Below are positions 21,046-30,957 of a DNA stretch of 49,152 nucleotides, in pieces. The stretch is from contig JAQUVV010000002.1 of assembly GCA_028693195.1 (NCBI GenBank), forward strand, positions 1 through 49,152, read 5' to 3'. Under the pieces are notes generated by a model that saw only the letters and a program-made list of their open reading frames with translations, ran no database searches and was not told the origin of the DNA. The position numbers and the translations under genes are program-made. Every line of letters starts with the position of its first letter. The first letter of the stretch is position 1. The stretch comes from Lachnospira sp. GTDB lineage: Bacteria > Bacillota > Clostridia > Lachnospirales > Lachnospiraceae.

Positions 21046-22083
21046 ATGAAAACATTTATCAAAATGTTTATGGACTCCGCAAAGGAGTTTAAGAATCTGC
21101 GTTCTGTTGTATCAGTAGCGCTGTTAGTTGCACTTCACACGGTCATGGCACTGTTTCTTTCCATTCAGGTCACGACATCCCTTCGAATTTCCCTTTCCTT
21201 TTTAGCAAATGTAATGATTGGCTGCATGTTTGGTCCTGTGATGGGATTTGTAGCAGGTGGACTAGGCGATTTAATTCAGTTCGTTATAAAGCCAACTGGA
21301 CCTTATTTTATTGGCTGGACAATCAGTGCAGCGCTTGCCGGATTGATTTACGGATGCTTCTTTTATGGGAAAACACCAAAGCTTATTTTGGACCATGATA
21401 AAACAAAAACAGGGAAGCATGGACAGGAGCAGACAGATAAAATCAGTTTTGCTGAAAAAATGATTAATCTTGTGAACTCTTTACTGGCAGCAGGTACAGG
21501 TGCAGTTTTAATTGCAGCTCCATTCATGGAAATTACAAAAAAGGCAGCAGATGGAAGTAGTTCAACAATTCATGGTTCAGCCTTATATCTTCTTGGAAGA
21601 GGAATTGCTGGAGACGGAAGTAAGAATGCGATGATTCTTACAATTATTGCATTTGTAATGTGCGTATTTTTGATTGCGACACCTTGGCTTAGATGGTATA
21701 AGACGTCATTGACAGTTTCTGTTGCAGGAACATTTTTATTGATACTGGCAGTGTATTCAGATAAAAAAACGACATCTGCATTATTCGGATTCTGGATGAT
21801 GTGTGTATTGTTATTAATCTATGCAGTATTACAACTGTTGCAGGTGGCAAAGAAACATTCCATGGATTTTACATTCCTTGTGAGATGCATCATTGCGTTG
21901 ACATTTGATACAATATTGATTAACATTTTACTGGGAACTTACTGGGTGAGCTTCATGTATGGTAAAGGATTTGCATTTTACCTGACAACCAGATTGGTGA
22001 AAAATCTGGTGCAGCTGCCGATTAATATTATCCTGACTTATTACGTTCTTGGTATTTTGAAGAGAATTAAGGCAATTAAGTAA
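21046..22083 (+). CDS. folT: ECF transporter S component, FolT-like (folate), with long internal insertion
   Basis: LRISLSFLANVMIGCMFGPVMGFVAGGLGDLIQFVIKPTGPYFIGWTISAALAGLIYG and C-terminal SFMYGKGFAFYLTTRLVKNLVQLPINIILTYYVL are FolT-like; downstream of a THF riboswitch. Confidence 0.85.
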   Translation: MKTFIKMFMDSAKEFKNLRSVVSVALLVALHTVMALFLSIQVTTSLRISLSFLANVMIGCMFGPVMGFVAGGLGDLIQFVIKPTGPYFIGWTISAALAGLIYGCFFYGKTPKLILDHDKTKTGKHGQEQTDKISFAEKMINLVNSLLAAGTGAVLIAAPFMEITKKAADGSSSTIHGSALYLLGRGIAGDGSKNAMILTIIAFVMCVFLIATPWLRWYKTSLTVSVAGTFLLILAVYSDKKTTSALFGFWMMCVLLLIYAVLQLLQVAKKHSMDFTFLVRCIIALTFDTILINILLGTYWVSFMYGKGFAFYLTTRLVKNLVQLPINIILTYYVLGILKRIKAIK

Positions 22084-22168
22084 AGGACGTTCCCAACGTA
22101 GCAGAGGGGCATGTTTAGAAAATGAGACAGTCTCAACTACAATAACTGGTATAGAAATGGAGATTAAT

Positions 22169-22708
22169 ATGAAAAAGCTTATGATTGCATCAGATATTCA
22201 CGGATCTGCATATTATTGCAGAAAATTATTAGAAAGATTTGAAGAGGAAAAGCCAGACAGACTGGTCCTTCTAGGAGATATTCTATATCATGGACCTAGA
22301 AATGACTTGCCAGAGGAATATGCACCAAAGAAGGTTATTGAGATGCTAAATCCCTTAAAGAATCAGATTATCTGTGTGCGGGGCAACTGTGATACAGAGG
22401 TAGATCAGATGGTTTTGGATTTCAATGTGCTGGCTGAGCAAGCTTATATGAATTTTAATGATAGAGATATTGTTCTGGTTCATGGTCATAAGCTGGATGA
22501 AAAGAATATGCCAGCATTAAGAGACGGAGACATACTTATATGTGGACATACCCATGTGCCAAAGTGTGAGAAAAGAGATGGATATACTTATATGAATCCG
22601 GGATCTGTTTCGATTCCAAAGGAAGGAAGCGCTCATAGCTATATGATCCTTAAGGACAAGTTTGTCTGGAAGGATTTAGATGGAACTATTTATATGACAG
22701 AGGAATAG
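22169..22708 (+). CDS. yfcE: YfcE family metallophosphodiesterase
   Basis: IASDIHGSAYY, LGDILYHGPRNDLPEEY, VRGNCDTEVDQM, VHGHKLDEKNMPAL, CGHTHVPK. Confidence 0.93.
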   Translation: MKKLMIASDIHGSAYYCRKLLERFEEEKPDRLVLLGDILYHGPRNDLPEEYAPKKVIEMLNPLKNQIICVRGNCDTEVDQMVLDFNVLAEQAYMNFNDRDIVLVHGHKLDEKNMPALRDGDILICGHTHVPKCEKRDGYTYMNPGSVSIPKEGSAHSYMILKDKFVWKDLDGTIYMTEE

Positions 22709-22883
22709 TTATATAAAACATATCAGAAAGATTTAATATATTTTTAATTGTATTTACCTATGAGTATGATAAAGTATTGTTAGCTTGTAACGGTTCGAAG
22801 ATAAGTACAAATCCTGAGGCTTTTCAGGTATTTTAGATGAATCTTTGAATATTTATAATAGTAATAGTAGAAAGAGGTTACTT

Positions 22884-23288
22884 ATGGGTGGATTCAAGGA
22901 TAAAATGGCAAGATTCATGTATGGAAGATATGGGATGGATCAGCTTTCAAGGTTGCTGTCATATGTTTGTCTTGCATTATTGGTGATTACTATATTTGTT
23001 CATAATAATGTATTATATCTTCTGGCACTGGCGGGATTGATTTATACGTATTTCAGAGCATTTTCCAGGAATATTTCTAAGAGACATGCAGAGAACGATG
23101 CCTATCTGAAGATTCACTATAAGGTTGTAGGCAAGTTTAATCAGTTCAAGTATCGCTGTAAGGACAGCAAGACCCATCGGATTTTTAAGTGTCCAAGCTG
23201 CGGACAGAAGATTAGAGTGCCGAAGGGCAAGGGAAAGATTAGCATTAAGTGTCCGAAGTGTAGAATTGAATTTATTAAGAAGACTTGA
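22884..23288 (+). CDS. small membrane protein with C-terminal zinc ribbon
   Basis: Two TM segments then FKCPSCGQKIRVPKGKGKISIKCPKCRIEF (CPxC...CPxC). Confidence 0.75.
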   Translation: MGGFKDKMARFMYGRYGMDQLSRLLSYVCLALLVITIFVHNNVLYLLALAGLIYTYFRAFSRNISKRHAENDAYLKIHYKVVGKFNQFKYRCKDSKTHRIFKCPSCGQKIRVPKGKGKISIKCPKCRIEFIKKT

Positions 23289-23638
23289 TAGTCATTAAGT
23301 ATAAGAAGAGAAGGAAATGAGATCATAATGAAGATTTCGTTTCCTTCTCTTTTTGCTATAAAAATATTCATATTAAGGTAAAAATATGGTTTTTGTTAAG
23401 AAAAATAAGTGTTAATACAGATAAGGTATAATGTTGTATCTTTTTTAGTACAATGTTAAAAGTTTGATTAACAATGTTCTCAATAAGTGGTATATTTGTT
23501 GTGTATTATTTTCATAAATGTGCGAATTTACTAGAATATTTTGTTAAATTCACACAATAAAGATTATGAATGGGGATTCGTAATGGAAAATATATATTAG
23601 GTTGGGAGAACAATCCCAGAACAGGGAGGCATAAGGAC

Positions 23639-25564
23639 ATGGAATTATTGGTTACGTTATTGATTGGCGTGCCATTTGCCATAGCAGCAGTGCTAGCTAT
23701 TGTGAAAAATGACTGGTTAAGAGGAAAGATTGTGTACTTGGGAGGATTACTGATTGCAATACTGGCAGTCGTAACAGCAGCGATGTGGTATACAGGAAAG
23801 GAGACTGTGACCTTCAATTTGCCGGGAACAGAAGCTTTGAGCTGGATTGTTCTGGCAGGCGATTTTTTTCTGATGTTTCTAGTGATTTGGCTTTCCATTA
23901 AGCATCATAAGACGATTATCTGCGTATTGTCTATTGTCCAGACGTTAATGGTAGCGTGGGTAGAGCTCATGGGGCCAGATGTGTCAGAAAGCGCACATAT
24001 GCGTATTGACTGGCTGGCATTCATGATGATTCTCATTATCGGTGTGATTGGTGTATTGATTGGAATCTATGCAGTGGGATATATGAGAGGATATCATGTC
24101 CATCACAAAGAATTTCAGGATCGCAGAAATTTCTTTTTTGCAATTATATTTGTGTTCTATGGAGCGATGTTTGGGCTTGTTACATCTATGAATATTCTTT
24201 GGCTGGACTTCTTTTGGGAGACGACCAGTGTCTGTTCATTCTTGTTGATTGGATATACGAAGACAGAGGAAGCTGTGGATAATTCTTTTCGCGCGTTATG
24301 GATGAATCTTCTTGGTGGGTTAGGAATTGCCATTGCCATTGTCTACGCGGCTGTAACATATCACACTGTTAATTTGTATGATATTGTTGCAAATGGAGTG
24401 GCTGTTGCAGGTGGTGCTGACAAGGCAGCATTGATTCCAATTGCAATGCTTGCATTTGCAGCATTAACGAAATCTGCACAGATGCCATTCTCTCAGTGGC
24501 TGCTGGGAGCGATGGTAGCACCAACACCATCATCTGCTTTATTACATAGTGCAACCATGGTAAAAGCAGGAGTATATATGCTTCTTCGAATTGCTATTGC
24601 AATGAATGGGAATTTTGTAGGGCAGATGGTATACATTATTGGTGGATTCACATTCTTTGTGACATCACTGATGGCGATTGCACAGAATGATGCGAAGAAG
24701 GTGCTGGCATATTCCACCATATCGAATCTGGGACTGATTACAGCCTGTGCAGGGGTCGGCATGGAAGAAACAATCTGGGCAGCAGTATTCTTGATTATAT
24801 TCCACGCAGTTTCAAAGTCTATGTTATTCCAGTGCGTAGGTGCGATTGAGAATACAACAGGAAGCCGAGATATCGAGGATATGCAGGGACTGGTACTGCG
24901 CTATCCAAAACTGGGATTGATTCTGATGATTGGTATTGCAGGAATGTTCCTGGCACCTTTTGGAATGCTGGTTTCTAAGTGGGCAGCACTTCGTGCATTT
25001 GTAGATGCGCCAAGTACATTTTTAGTTGTATGCATTGTTTTTGGTAGTGCAACCACCATGTTTTACTGGACCAAATGGCTTGCCAAGATTCTTGGCGTTG
25101 GAATTGGTGGAAGAGAGGATATTACTCAGAATAACGAGTATGGCTCCATGTTCCTTCATGCAGCAATGATTATATTATTATGTTTAAGTTTTCCATTGGT
25201 TTCCAACTTCTTTGTAGAACCATTGGTGACAGATATGTTTGGGTACGCAGTATCCGTTATTGATGCGGGCAGTGTCATGATTATGGTCATTATGGTACTT
25301 GGTGTATTTATAGTGCCATTGGTCAGCTATCTATTGACACGAAACGTACCGGAGAAAGAAGTGCTTGCCTATATGGGTGGTGCAAATGCAGGTGATAATA
25401 TTCACTTTATTGATGCATTTGGAGAAGAAAAAGACCTGAAGGTATCGAATTGGTATCTGAGGTTCACATTTGGTGCAAGAAAGCTCTTTATGCCTTCTGT
25501 GATATTCACAACGGTAATCATTGTTCTATTTATTAGTCTGATTGTGGGAGGTGCATTACGATGA
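23639..25564 (+). CDS. echA: Ech-type hydrogenase membrane subunit A (NuoL/antiporter-like)
   Basis: LLHSATMVKAGVYMLLRI, KKVLAYSTISNLGLI; first gene of an NuoL-H-B-C-D-I-like operon; agggagg RBS before ATG 23639. Confidence 0.88.
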   Translation: MELLVTLLIGVPFAIAAVLAIVKNDWLRGKIVYLGGLLIAILAVVTAAMWYTGKETVTFNLPGTEALSWIVLAGDFFLMFLVIWLSIKHHKTIICVLSIVQTLMVAWVELMGPDVSESAHMRIDWLAFMMILIIGVIGVLIGIYAVGYMRGYHVHHKEFQDRRNFFFAIIFVFYGAMFGLVTSMNILWLDFFWETTSVCSFLLIGYTKTEEAVDNSFRALWMNLLGGLGIAIAIVYAAVTYHTVNLYDIVANGVAVAGGADKAALIPIAMLAFAALTKSAQMPFSQWLLGAMVAPTPSSALLHSATMVKAGVYMLLRIAIAMNGNFVGQMVYIIGGFTFFVTSLMAIAQNDAKKVLAYSTISNLGLITACAGVGMEETIWAAVFLIIFHAVSKSMLFQCVGAIENTTGSRDIEDMQGLVLRYPKLGLILMIGIAGMFLAPFGMLVSKWAALRAFVDAPSTFLVVCIVFGSATTMFYWTKWLAKILGVGIGGREDITQNNEYGSMFLHAAMIILLCLSFPLVSNFFVEPLVTDMFGYAVSVIDAGSVMIMVIMVLGVFIVPLVSYLLTRNVPEKEVLAYMGGANAGDNIHFIDAFGEEKDLKVSNWYLRFTFGARKLFMPSVIFTTVIIVLFISLIVGGALR

Positions 25565-26436
25565 TGAACTGGGAAATTCGAGTACTGATGACTGTACTTT
25601 TTGTTGTATTAGCACCATTCCTTGGAGGATTGCTAGATGGAATTGATCGTGTAATTACTGCAAGAATGCAGGGAAGAAAAGGCCCTGGAATTCTTCAGCC
25701 TTTTTATGATTTATTTAAGTTGATGAATAAGCAGCTTCTGGCTGTGAATCGAATCCAGATTCTGATGTTATTGTCTTATCTGGTATTTGTGATTCTTACG
25801 GGGATGCTGTTCTTTGGCGGTTTTGACTTGCTGCTTTGTTTCTTTTCATTGTCCACAGCGGCGATGTTTGTTATCTTAGCATCCACGTCAACACATTCAC
25901 CATATAATTCCATTGGCTCGGAACGAGAGCTGATGCAGATGATGGCATATGAACCAGCAGTGCTGCTGACAGCAGTAGGTTTCTATCTTTCAACGGGAAC
26001 CTTTAAGGTATATGAGATATTTAATACCAGCGTTCCTGCCATTGTGAAGGCACCGGGATTTTTCATAGGCTTTATATTTATTCTGACAATAAAGTTTCGA
26101 AAATCTCCGTTTGATATTAGTACATCTCATCATGCGCATCAGGAAATTGTCAAAGGTGTGACGACAGAGATGGCAGGACTGGATTATGCAATGTACAATC
26201 TGGCAGAGTGGTATGAGAATATATTTCTCTATGGAGTAGTTGGATTGTTCTTTGCCTGCAGTAATCCATGGAGTATGCTTTGGGCATTCATTGCAATTGT
26301 ATGTGTTGCATTTTTAATGACTTTGATTGATAACGTGTCAGCAAGAGTTCGATGGGAACTGATGTTGAAGCTGACTTGGGCAATTACACTTTTATCCGCA
26401 GGTGTGAATCTGCTGATATTGGAGTTTGTGCGGTAA
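25561..26436 (+). CDS. echB: Ech-type hydrogenase membrane subunit B (NuoH-like)
   Basis: GGLLDGIDRVITARMQGRKGPGILQPFYDLFKLMNK; overlaps the echA stop. Confidence 0.9.
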   Translation: MMNWEIRVLMTVLFVVLAPFLGGLLDGIDRVITARMQGRKGPGILQPFYDLFKLMNKQLLAVNRIQILMLLSYLVFVILTGMLFFGGFDLLLCFFSLSTAAMFVILASTSTHSPYNSIGSERELMQMMAYEPAVLLTAVGFYLSTGTFKVYEIFNTSVPAIVKAPGFFIGFIFILTIKFRKSPFDISTSHHAHQEIVKGVTTEMAGLDYAMYNLAEWYENIFLYGVVGLFFACSNPWSMLWAFIAIVCVAFLMTLIDNVSARVRWELMLKLTWAITLLSAGVNLLILEFVR

Positions 26437-26496
26437 AAAGAAAATATAGTTGCAGAGAAAGCATTTGCAGGCTGCAATTAGGAATGGGAGATTGTA

Positions 26497-26952
26497 ATGA
26501 AAAATATACATAAATCACCGTGGCTGCTACACTATGATGGTTCCAGCTGCAATGGGTGTGATATCGAGGTGCTGGCATGTACGACACCGGTATATGATAT
26601 TGAACGATTTGGAATTGTGAATACAGGAAATCCCATGCATGCGGATATATTCCTGATTACTGGAGGAATCAATAGTCAGAATGAAGAGGTTGTTAAGCAG
26701 ATTTATTCTCAGATGCCAGATCCGAAGGTGGTCATTGCAGTTGGAACCTGCGCATGTACAGGAGGAATCTTTAAGGAGTGTTATAACATCAAGGGCGGCG
26801 TGGATACGACGATTCCTGTGGATATTTATGTGCCAGGGTGTGCAGCCAGACCGGAATCCATTATTGATGGAGTGGTGAAAGGAATTGCATTATTCCAGAA
26901 GAAGCACGAGGATATGAAGAAGGTTGGAAAAGTATCAAATACTATGAATTAG
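26497..26952 (+). CDS. echC: Ech-type hydrogenase small subunit (NuoB-like)
   Basis: SSCNGCDIEVLA, VVIAVGTCACTGGIF, VDIYVPGCAARPESII: four Cys of the proximal cluster. Confidence 0.92.
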   Translation: MKNIHKSPWLLHYDGSSCNGCDIEVLACTTPVYDIERFGIVNTGNPMHADIFLITGGINSQNEEVVKQIYSQMPDPKVVIAVGTCACTGGIFKECYNIKGGVDTTIPVDIYVPGCAARPESIIDGVVKGIALFQKKHEDMKKVGKVSNTMN

Positions 26953-26966
26953 AATGGAGTAAACAT

Positions 26967-27395
26967 ATGGAAGATTATGGACGTAATATTATTACAATAG
27001 AATTAGATCAGCTCCTTTCTACTGCTACTGAGAAGAAGATGACAGGGTGGAGACTGGCTCAGATCTGTTCTGCATATGTGGATGGAAGGTATGAATTAAG
27101 TTATACATTTGGAAAAGAGTATGAGGTGGTTCATTATCGGATTGTGGTTGATAAGGAAACACTGGTGCCAAGTATCACACAGATTTATGATGCAGCATTC
27201 CTATATGAGAATGAGATGAAGGAATTGTTTGGGGTAAATATGGAACATATAGCGGTGGATTATAAGAATAAGCTTTATCGGATTGATGAGGAAGCACCAT
27301 TTATTCAGGGAACTGCCCAGGGAAAGACAGGTACTACATCAGGGAATGTGAATAAGGTGAATACTGTAGCTGATAATCAGAAGAAAGAGGTGTAA
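26967..27395 (+). CDS. echD: Ech-type hydrogenase subunit D (NuoC-like, 30 kDa)
   Basis: TQIYDAAFLYENEMKELFGVNMEHI motif of NuoC family. Confidence 0.85.
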   Translation: MEDYGRNIITIELDQLLSTATEKKMTGWRLAQICSAYVDGRYELSYTFGKEYEVVHYRIVVDKETLVPSITQIYDAAFLYENEMKELFGVNMEHIAVDYKNKLYRIDEEAPFIQGTAQGKTGTTSGNVNKVNTVADNQKKEV

Positions 27396-27398
27396 GAT

Positions 27399-28478
27399 AT
27401 GGCAAAGAGAAGTGTAATTCCGTTTGGCCCACAGCATCCCGTACTGCCAGAGCCAATTCATCTCGATTTGGTGATGGAAGACGAAACTGTTGTGGAGGCA
27501 GTACCTTCCATCGGATATGTACATAGAGGATTGGAAAGTCTGGTTCAGAAAAAGGATTTTAATGAGATGGTCTATGTGACCGAACGAATCTGTGGAATCT
27601 GTTCTTTTATGCATGGCATGGGTTATTGTAATGCCCTTGAGAATATTATGAATGTGGAAGTTCCAAGCAGGGCGAAGTATCTGCGTACCATTTGGTGTGA
27701 AATGTCAAGACTCCACAGCCATCTGCTATGGCTTGGACTTCTTGCAGATGCATTTGGTTTTGAGGCATTGTTTATGCAGAGTTGGAGAATCAGAGAGAAA
27801 ATCTTGGATATGTTCGAGATTTCAACAGGTGGAAGAGTCATATTCTCTGTGAATAAGGTTGGTGGTGTATTAAAGGATATGCCGGCGGATATGTTGCAGA
27901 ATTTCGTAGAAATCTTAGATGGAATGGAAAAAGAACTAAAGGCAACAACCAGTGTCTTTCTGAATGATTATTCTGTGAAAAGTCGTCTTGTGGGTGTTGG
28001 AAAGTTAAGCAAGGAAGATGCTTTAAAGCTGGGAGCAGTGGGACCGATGATGCGTGCCAGCGGAATCGCTATTGATATGAGAAAGACCGGATATGCGGCT
28101 TATAGTGATATTGATTTCGATATTATTACCAGTGACGAATGTGACAGCTACGCAAGATGTCAGGTTCGAATCGGAGAAATTTTTTAGGCGATACAGATTA
28201 TCAAGCAGGCTGTGGCTAAGATTCCAGCAGGAGATATCAGCGTCCCAGTGAAGGGAAATCCCAATGGAGAATATTTCATGCGTGTAGAACAGCCACGTGG
28301 AGAAGCATTTTACTATGTAAGAGCCAATGGAAGTAAGTTCTTAGATAGAATGAGAGTCCGCACACCGACATTTGCAAATCTGCCAGCAATGTTACAAACC
28401 TTGCAGGGAGCACAGTTCGCAGATGTGCCAATTCTGATTCTGACCATTGATCCATGTATCAGCTGTACGGAACGATAA
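27399..28478 (+). pseudogene. echE: Ech-type [NiFe] hydrogenase large subunit (NuoD-like), interrupted by an in-frame TAG at 28185-28187
   Basis: N-terminal RICGICSFMH and C-terminal DPCISCTER Ni ligands sit in the same frame (27399..28187 and 28188..28478), separated only by TAG (..RCQVRIGEIF*AIQIIKQAVAKIP..). Confidence 0.9.
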
Positions 28479-28514
28479 TAATATTTGCGGGAAAAGCAAG
28501 AATGGAGATAAAAT

Positions 28515-29144
28515 ATGTCAAAAGTAGCTAGTTTTACAGGAATTGCATTGAAGAATCTGTTCTCCAAGCCGGCAACAACAAAATATCCGGAGGTTCCAAG
28601 GGAATATCCGGAGCGAACTCGTGGACACGTAGCCATTAATATTGACGATTGTATCTTATGTGGCATGTGTATGAGAAATTGTCCTCCAGGAGCAATCAAA
28701 GTGGACAGAGCAGCTTCGACCTGGTCTATTCAGCGGTTTGACTGTGTGCAGTGTGGATATTGCACAGAGGTCTGTCCGAAGAAATGTCTGTCCATGGTTC
28801 CGGGATATCCAGAACCACAGCCAGAGAAGCAGGCAGAGGTACATCAGAAACCAGTTGTGGAGAAAACTGTGACTGCAACCGGAAAGACAGCTGCAACTGG
28901 AAAGACTGCTGTAGCAGGAAATGCGGCTGAGGATGGAAAGACAACTACGTCAGGAAGCGCAGGCTTACATCCACAGGCAGATACATCTGTGTGCGTATTC
29001 TGTACCTTATGTGCAAAAAAGTGTCCAGTAAGTGCACTAACGGTGGATAGAGAGCAGAAGGTGTGGAAAGTCGATGCAGATACTTGTATCGGATGTGGAT
29101 TGTGCGAGCAGAACTGTCCGAAGAAGTGTATTTCTATGATATAA
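28515..29144 (+). CDS. echF: Ech-type polyferredoxin subunit with duplicated 2x[4Fe-4S] modules
   Basis: CILCGMCMRNCP / CVQCGYCTEVCP / CVFCTLCAKKCP / CIGCGLCEQNCP: four CxxCxxCxxxCP motifs. Confidence 0.88.
   Translation: MSKVASFTGIALKNLFSKPATTKYPEVPREYPERTRGHVAINIDDCILCGMCMRNCPPGAIKVDRAASTWSIQRFDCVQCGYCTEVCPKKCLSMVPGYPEPQPEKQAEVHQKPVVEKTVTATGKTAATGKTAVAGNAAEDGKTTTSGSAGLHPQADTSVCVFCTLCAKKCPVSALTVDREQKVWKVDADTCIGCGLCEQNCPKKCISMI
28872..28943 (+). repeat. 4 x 18-bp imperfect tandem repeat inside echF (linker)
   Basis: actgcaaccggaaagaca / gctgcaactggaaagact / gctgtagcaggaaatgcg / gctgaggatggaaagaca. Confidence 0.7.
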
Positions 29145-29199
29145 TGAGCGCAAGAGAGCCATAGGGAGCTTGCTCACTTTTGGCGAACGGCGAATGTCG

Positions 29200-29249
29200 A
29201 TCACGATAGTTGCGAAGCAACGGTAAGCACCAAAGGTGCGAATTGTGAT
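29200..29249. other. structured intergenic element, predicted three-way junction
   Basis: Stem atcacgat/attgtgat enclosing two hairpins, gttgc-gaa-gcaac and gcacc-aaa-ggtgc. Confidence 0.55.
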
Positions 29250-29392
29250 ATAACAGGTGATATTGTGATAGAATTTTTATAATAATAGATGAGCAATTTA
29301 TATATGCGAAGTGAATAATGAAGGATAGGAAAGACACAAAGAAATAATCTAGTGAAATATGAAAATAAATCTAAAAGGGAGAATAATATAAT

Positions 29393-29734
29393 ATGCATGA
29401 ATATCATAAAGCAGTAGCCTGGGTGGAAGAAGCTTGTAAACAGGCAGAGGAAAAGAATGCAAAGAAAGTGACTGCATTAAATGTAACATTTGGGGAAAGC
29501 TCTGGATATTCTCCAGAAGTTGTGAAGAACTATTTTGATGAGGCAGCAGTTGGAACAATCTGTGAGGGTGCGAAGTTTCATGTGACTGTGACAAGATCTA
29601 TGTTAAAATGTCCAGCTTGCGGAGAAGTCTTTGAGAAGAAGCTGTTGGATTACAAGTGCCCAAACTGTGGAGTCGAAGGAAATCCAACGGAGTCTGGCAA
29701 TGAAGTGACACTGGACGGAATTGAAGTGGAATAA
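29393..29734 (+). CDS. hypA: hydrogenase nickel metallochaperone HypA
   Basis: MHEY N-terminus; zinc domain CPACGEVFEKKLLDYKCPNCG. Confidence 0.9.
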   Translation: MHEYHKAVAWVEEACKQAEEKNAKKVTALNVTFGESSGYSPEVVKNYFDEAAVGTICEGAKFHVTVTRSMLKCPACGEVFEKKLLDYKCPNCGVEGNPTESGNEVTLDGIEVE

Positions 29735-29754
29735 AATGAACTGGAGGAATCTAT

Positions 29755-30792
29755 ATGAAGTGGGGCATAATTGGTGCAGGCAACATTGCGAATAAATTTG
29801 CGAAAACAGTCAATGATATGAAGCAAAACAGTGAGGATGAGAGCCTGATTGCTGTTGCTGCAAGAGATCTAGAGCGTGCACAAACATTTGCAAAGGAATA
29901 TGGGATTCCGTCAGCTTGTGGTTCTTATGCTGAAATGCTTGAGCTGAAAGAGATAGAAGCAGTATATATAGCGACACCGAATAACCTTCATTATGAGCAT
30001 ACAAAAATGTGTCTTATAGCTGGAAAGCATGTGTTGTGTGAAAAACCATTCACAATGAATGCAGATGAGGCAAAAGAATTGTATGAATTGGCACAGGAAA
30101 AAGGCTTGTTCATAATGGAAGCCTTCTGGATTCGATTTCTGCCAGTATTGCAGAAAATGCGAAGCATCATCGAACGTGGAGAAATTGGATACGTGAAATA
30201 TGCACGCAGCGAATATGCATTTATCGCCAAAGGAGCAAGAAGAACAAGAAAATTCGAGGCAGAATTAGGCGGGGGTGCCCTGCTGGATATTGGAATCTAT
30301 AATTTGGGATTCATGCAGATGATTATGGGGGAAAATCCAACATCATTTACCAGTCATGTGCATATGAATGAATTTGACACAGATGATTTCAGCGTGATTA
30401 ACCTGATGTATGGAGCAAATACTTCAAATGTACAACGCCATTTGCCGGAGGAAGACCGAGCCTATGAGGAGAATACCAGCGCATACGGTGTTGTTACGAC
30501 TTCTATTGGATTGAGTATGGAAAGAAGAGCAGTTATTGTTGGAACTGAAGGAATGATTGAGCTGCCTGATTTTCAGAAGGCAGAATCTATGAGATTACAG
30601 TTGAACGACGGTACTGAATATGAGGTGAATATCCCATTTGACTTTACTGGATTCGAGTATGAGATTCGAGAGGTGAGCAGGTGCGTTAATTCTGGAAAAT
30701 GTGCATCGGATATATTCACACCAGAGATGTCTTTAGGAACATTGAAATTGTTGGACGATATCAGGGAAAGTTGGAAAGAAACAAGAGAGTAA
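29755..30792 (+). CDS. Gfo/Idh/MocA family oxidoreductase
   Basis: WGIIGAGNIANKFAKTV, VYIATPNNLHYEHTKMCLIAGKHVLCEKPF. Confidence 0.93.
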   Translation: MKWGIIGAGNIANKFAKTVNDMKQNSEDESLIAVAARDLERAQTFAKEYGIPSACGSYAEMLELKEIEAVYIATPNNLHYEHTKMCLIAGKHVLCEKPFTMNADEAKELYELAQEKGLFIMEAFWIRFLPVLQKMRSIIERGEIGYVKYARSEYAFIAKGARRTRKFEAELGGGALLDIGIYNLGFMQMIMGENPTSFTSHVHMNEFDTDDFSVINLMYGANTSNVQRHLPEEDRAYEENTSAYGVVTTSIGLSMERRAVIVGTEGMIELPDFQKAESMRLQLNDGTEYEVNIPFDFTGFEYEIREVSRCVNSGKCASDIFTPEMSLGTLKLLDDIRESWKETRE

Positions 30793-30957
30793 AGGTGATA
30801 TTCTACGTTGATTTGACTGCATAAATGATTGTGGAGTGTGAGATATATTTGAAAGATTGATTGTAATTATATAGGAAAAAAGCTATAATATATGTACAAT
30901 TATTGGTGCTCGTGACATTAGAAAAACATACTGGGAACAGTGAGAACGGAGGTCATT

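Noticed and set aside
27399-28478. Pyrrolysine or genome-wide UAG recoding
   Set aside because: Several genes in the window end normally with TAG (for example xfp, DUF1846, fsa), and no pyl genes were seen; kept only as a readthrough/mutation question.
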